Part shown: in pieces, positions 60,379-64,000 of the stretch | How the letters are laid out: each line of letters starts with the position of its first letter | Position numbering within the stretch: position 1 is the first letter of the stretch | Assembly (NCBI GenBank): GCA_027625915.1 | Contig: JANTQA010000029.1 | Span: forward strand, 5,270,001 to 5,334,000 | Length of the DNA: 64,000 nt | Source of the DNA: Anaeramoeba flamelloides | Lineage: Eukaryota; Metamonada; Anaeramoebidae | Direction: 5' to 3' | Translations under genes and position numbers: made by a program | The notes under the pieces: model-generated | What the model saw: only the letters and a program-made list of their open reading frames with translations | What the model was told of the DNA's origin: nothing | Database searches by the model: none

Positions 60379-63300
60379 ACCATTTTCCAGCCAAAAGTGT
60401 TCCCAGTTGTATGGATGAATTGCATGTATTTAAAGAGTTTGAATAGATATTAGAAGAAAAAAATTAAAAAATGAAAACATTGTTTCACATTTTTATACTT
60501 TTTACTTTTTTGTTCTTTTTTTTTTTGAGACTTAATTGTTTTGCAATTTTTATTTTTTATTAGAAAGATACATAGCCACTAAAGTAAAAATGTGTTATTT
60601 TAATGTTATTGAAACAGTGAAAATGATTGTCAAAGAAAACATATTTATTTCTATTTGAATTTTCTTTTGACCTTCAATTTAAGATCAAAATGAAACATTG
60701 TTGTTTTTCTCAATAGTACAAAGAGTTTTGGGTTTTTCAATTTTTAAGAAAATTTATTGATTTTGATTAGAATTCTTTCAGGCGGATATCAACTATAATT
60801 TAATGTATATTATTCGGTTTATTTCTTATTTGTTCTTCAAAGGTCAATTATAAAAAATAATTGATATTTGTAAAAAAACATTTTTTTTTTGGCAACCATT
60901 TGAGAAAAACAAAGTTTATATAGATATATAAGAGAAGATATAAATCTTGTGTAAATATTATTTAATATTAAATATGGAAAAGTTTGTTACATTATTTTTG
61001 AAATGGGGTTTAATCTATACCATCAATCAATTTTATTTTCTTCAAAAAAAAAAAAACAAAAAATTATATAAGATTTTCACATAGTTTTTTGTCTTGATAA
61101 TAAAATTGAGAATTTTTCATAATAAAGTGTATCTCCATAAAATCTAAGTGCCTTTATAAATTTTATTGCATTGGCTCAAGTATAATAATTATTATTTTCA
61201 AAAACTTTTCAAAATTACTTTTTAAAAATATTTCAAATCAATTATTATTAATTTTAAATCTTGTAATTTGTTTTTATTACAATTTAAAAAATTCTTTTCC
61301 TCCATGATAACAAATTCTTTTCCTTCACGATAAAAAATAAAAAATAAAAAATAAATAACAAATTATAAAAAATAAAAAATACAAAATAACAAAAAAAATT
61401 TATATAGATTTTTGCAATTGAAATGTTATATAAATTATTTTTTTTGAAAATGCCAAAAACAAAAAAAAAAAAACAAGTCTTGACTGAAAATTATCCAAAT
61501 ACGAAAATAAAAAACAATAAGAAAACCAAACCAAAAAATATTTGGGGAAACATTGATTTAATATTTCCATTAGAGCATTCCCCTCGTCATAATTTGATTG
61601 ACAATTATTTGGCCATTTTATTAGTATCGTTTATGGATGTGGGATTATTCCAGGCGCTGGTTGAAATCGGCAAAGGTGATGACAAGATCATATCCTTTTA
61701 CGTTGCACATTTTTTAAGTGAAATCCTACACAAGTCACGATATATATTGTCGTCGAGGCTCTGCACCATTTTGCAATCGTTGCCATCTTTATTTGAAGTT
61801 GCAGCTACCTTTTCACATAACAAGTATAATCGGATTCGAGCGAGCAAACTATTGTCTGAATTAGATCGCTTTGCAAGGAAAAAAAAAAAAAAAAATTTAG
61901 CCCAAAACGATTTCCATATTAACTTGATTGTCTCAAGAATGAAGGAATATCGCACTGAAGAAGAGGAAACATTCGAAAGTACGTCAAAGCAGATAATCGA
62001 AGAAATGAAGTCTCGAAAGGATAAATCTTTAATAGATCAAGAATTTGAAAACAAGATCAAAGAATGTAAAGTGCTTTCCACTGACGATTATTTAAAATGG
62101 AATTTCCAATTAATCAAAGATTTATTAATTGTTACCAAAAATAATAAGAAATATTTTGATAGCTGTATCAAAAACAAATTTTATAAAAATTTATTAAACT
62201 TTTTTGATCCTAAAAACCAACAGTTCTGTAACATTGGAAGAAACAAACCAAATTTGATACATGTCGAAATTGGAGTCAAATTAATTGAATTGCTGCTAAA
62301 CATTAATAACGATGGGTTTGAAATCTTAAAGACGTCCAATTTTTTAATTTCTTTAAATGAGGCATTAAGAATCGAAAATGAGGGCACGTCAAGTGCCAAA
62401 TCTGGAATGAAAAGATTGTTTACACCAACGAGGATGTCAAAGACTTTAACCAAGGAATATTTCACCTTGATAGGTACCCTATCGACAAACAAATTTGGCT
62501 TGGACTTGCTGATCTCGACAAACATTTTTAAATCCCTACAGCAAATTGTGGAAACGAAGGGCCGAGGAGATCTAGCATTGCCGATCATTTTATCTTTAGA
62601 TTATAACAATTCCGATATCACGAGGATGCTGTTGGGCAAGGTTCTACATTCAGGATCCAAATTGAGCAAATTGCAAACTATCGAACATTTGAAATTACTC
62701 TGGAGGGCTGGTGTAAATGACTTTTCGGAATGGGCAGTGACAATGCTGGTTTACCAATTAAATGATAAAGACCAGGATATCGTTTCCGCCGCGTTGGACT
62801 TGATCGACGAATGCTGTTCAAGGTCTTCAAGAAATTTTGATAATTTGGTCAGCTGTAAGCCCCCAGATTTGGAAAAGTTTGGTGTCAAGGGCAAAAATTT
62901 ATTGATTTGTGTATTGTCCACTGAGAATGGGTTGCAATATTTGAAAAAAATTGGTTATTTGGAGAAGCAATTTATATATTGGGAAAGCAAGGGCTGTATA
63001 GATTATGTTAAAGATTTGGAACATTATTTAACAGCAATTTTTAATATCGATTCGTCTTCAAGCAATAATTATAATAATAATATTAATATTAATAATTTTG
63101 ATAATAATAATAATCAAGAGGTTTATTTGCCTCCTCATTTTTTTGGTGAATTAGTCAAAACAAAGCAAGGTATTGAAATATTGGACAAAAGAAAACTAAT
63201 TCCTAAATGGTTTTCAGTTTTAAATTATTTTTTAGAAAAAAAGATTCAAATTAATTTGATTTCAAAAGAAAATGAGAAAACTAAGCAATTAAGCAATTGC

Positions 63301-64000
63301 AATAAAAACTATGCCGAGGAGACAGTGGGAGTGAAAGGCAGTGGTGGGCGCGAAGGAAACGGCAATACTGAAGATGAAGAGAAAAAAATCATCATTGATC
63401 CAATAGAAATTCGAGCAATATTATGGACAATCGGCAATATTTCTACTTCAAATTTAGGTTATTCGCTAATTAAAAAATACAATCCAGTGCAATTAATTTC
63501 AAGAATTGCGAATAATACCTCAACATTATCAATTCGGGGAACTTGCCTATATGTATTGGGATTAATGGCATCAACACCGCTTGGTAGAAAGAAATTGAAA
63601 AGATTTGATTGGGAATTTCCTGAAAAGGGTGGCAGGATGATAGTGACACCAAAAAAGAATCAAAAAAAAATGTTTTTTACTTTCCCCTCAGTTAAATATT
63701 TGGGAAGCTTTGCGAAAAATAATAAAAAAAACATCACTTTGAATTTTATCGGCACAAATCTTGAAAAGGATATTTTTACAAATATTTCAGATCTATCGAA
63801 CAAGATCACAGCTGAGACTGCAACAAAAAATTTATTGAAATATAAATCAGAAAATGCGAATTTATTTATTGAAAAGCCTTATTTATTTTATAGAACATAT
63901 AAAATGCTCGAATATTATCGTTTTGATTGCAATTCAAGAAAATTAATTCATCACCTATTTCAAAATATATATTTTGAGGAGAATATTATCGATAATTTTT
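56472..64000 (+). CDS. RICTOR: RICTOR, essential TORC2 subunit (3' end outside window)
   Basis: Exon 1 56472-56505 (MNRNSRSFTHS, donor G|GTAAAC), exon 2 56607-57436 (after CAATAG), exon 3 from 61408 (after TATATAG), open to the right edge. The joins are phase 1 and phase 0. Exon 2 holds the RICTOR N-terminal repeat region, e.g. HFFLIRCLEQRSEYGLERVE and LLRDWAGLIFLS. Exon 3 opens FAIEMLYKLFFLKMPK, matching the family's LEVLYDIF segment that follows directly, then HNLIDNYLAILLVSFMDVG, and near 63420 ILWTIGNISTSNLGY and LSIRGTCLYVLGLMASTPLG, the RICTOR C-terminal signature. RICTOR binds TOR and SIN1 and directs the kinase to AGC kinases and the cytoskeleton. N-rich and K-rich insertions (e.g. 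63060-63117) are lineage-specific. Exon 1 is the least certain part, being only 11 codons. Confidence 0.9.
57437..61407 (+). other. 4.0-kb intron of RICTOR
   Basis: Begins GTAATTAC followed by a T run and ends TATATAG. RICTOR homology stops exactly at the donor and resumes exactly at the acceptor in phase 0, so nothing coding is missing. It contains a GC-richer patch (58440-58660), a hairpin (58669-58780) and a (TA)n run at 60346-60376. The remainder is plain AT-rich DNA; no LINE or other gene is seen inside. Confidence 0.75.
58669..58780. repeat. Hairpin with 24-base stem
   Basis: TTTTTTATACTTTTTACC followed by TTTCC is mirrored by GGAAAAGG and TAAAAAGTATAAAAAA about 65 bases later, with one bulge. 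It might be a small MITE or an RNA hairpin of the intron. Confidence 0.5.

Overview
The window is eukaryotic nuclear DNA from a very AT-rich protist. Genes are well separated, several carry GT...AG introns, and proteins contain long runs of N, K, E, D and Q. The standard stop codons fit every gene. The gene set (a BEACH/WD40 giant protein, RICTOR of TORC2, an HSPA12-type Hsp70, nucleolar NOC2, a membrane RING protein and a lysine-rich protein with repeated beta-rich modules) fits an amoeboid or flagellate protist such as Anaeramoeba or an amoebozoan. That placement is inference from style; no rRNA or other species marker is present.

Layout. 1-7944 (+): a BEACH-WD40 protein whose start lies left of the window. 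11793-13685 (-): NOC2-like ribosome-biogenesis factor, convergent with the BEACH gene. 20276-22213 (-): a two-exon gene for an unrecognised, probably nuclear protein. 31287-40416 (+): a three-exon HSPA12-like Hsp70 whose first intron is about 7.1 kb and full of repeats. 44773-47466 (+): multipass membrane protein with a secretory N-terminus and a C-terminal RING. 49627-52584 (+): lysine-rich protein with about five repeated PH-like modules. 56472 to beyond 64000 (+): RICTOR, with a 101-base and a roughly 4.0-kb intron; the gene runs off the right edge.

The space between genes, and the two long introns, hold many non-autonomous repeats: TA-flanked elements that look Tc1/mariner-derived, TTAA-type elements, several fold-backs, a mosaic of dispersed 0.1-0.7-kb repeats, and a decayed LINE with an APE-type endonuclease and a reverse transcriptase. 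The most unusual structure is a modular array of 60-80-base hairpins joined by a conserved linker around CCTAACGG. It is clearest at 37642-38315, where it splits the LINE, and weaker relatives lie at 27180-27690 and 52950-53350.

There is no operon logic. RICTOR, the BEACH protein and the membrane RING protein belong broadly to signalling and membrane traffic, NOC2 to ribosome assembly, and the Hsp70 to protein quality control. I found no tRNA, rRNA, CRISPR array or virus-like element.
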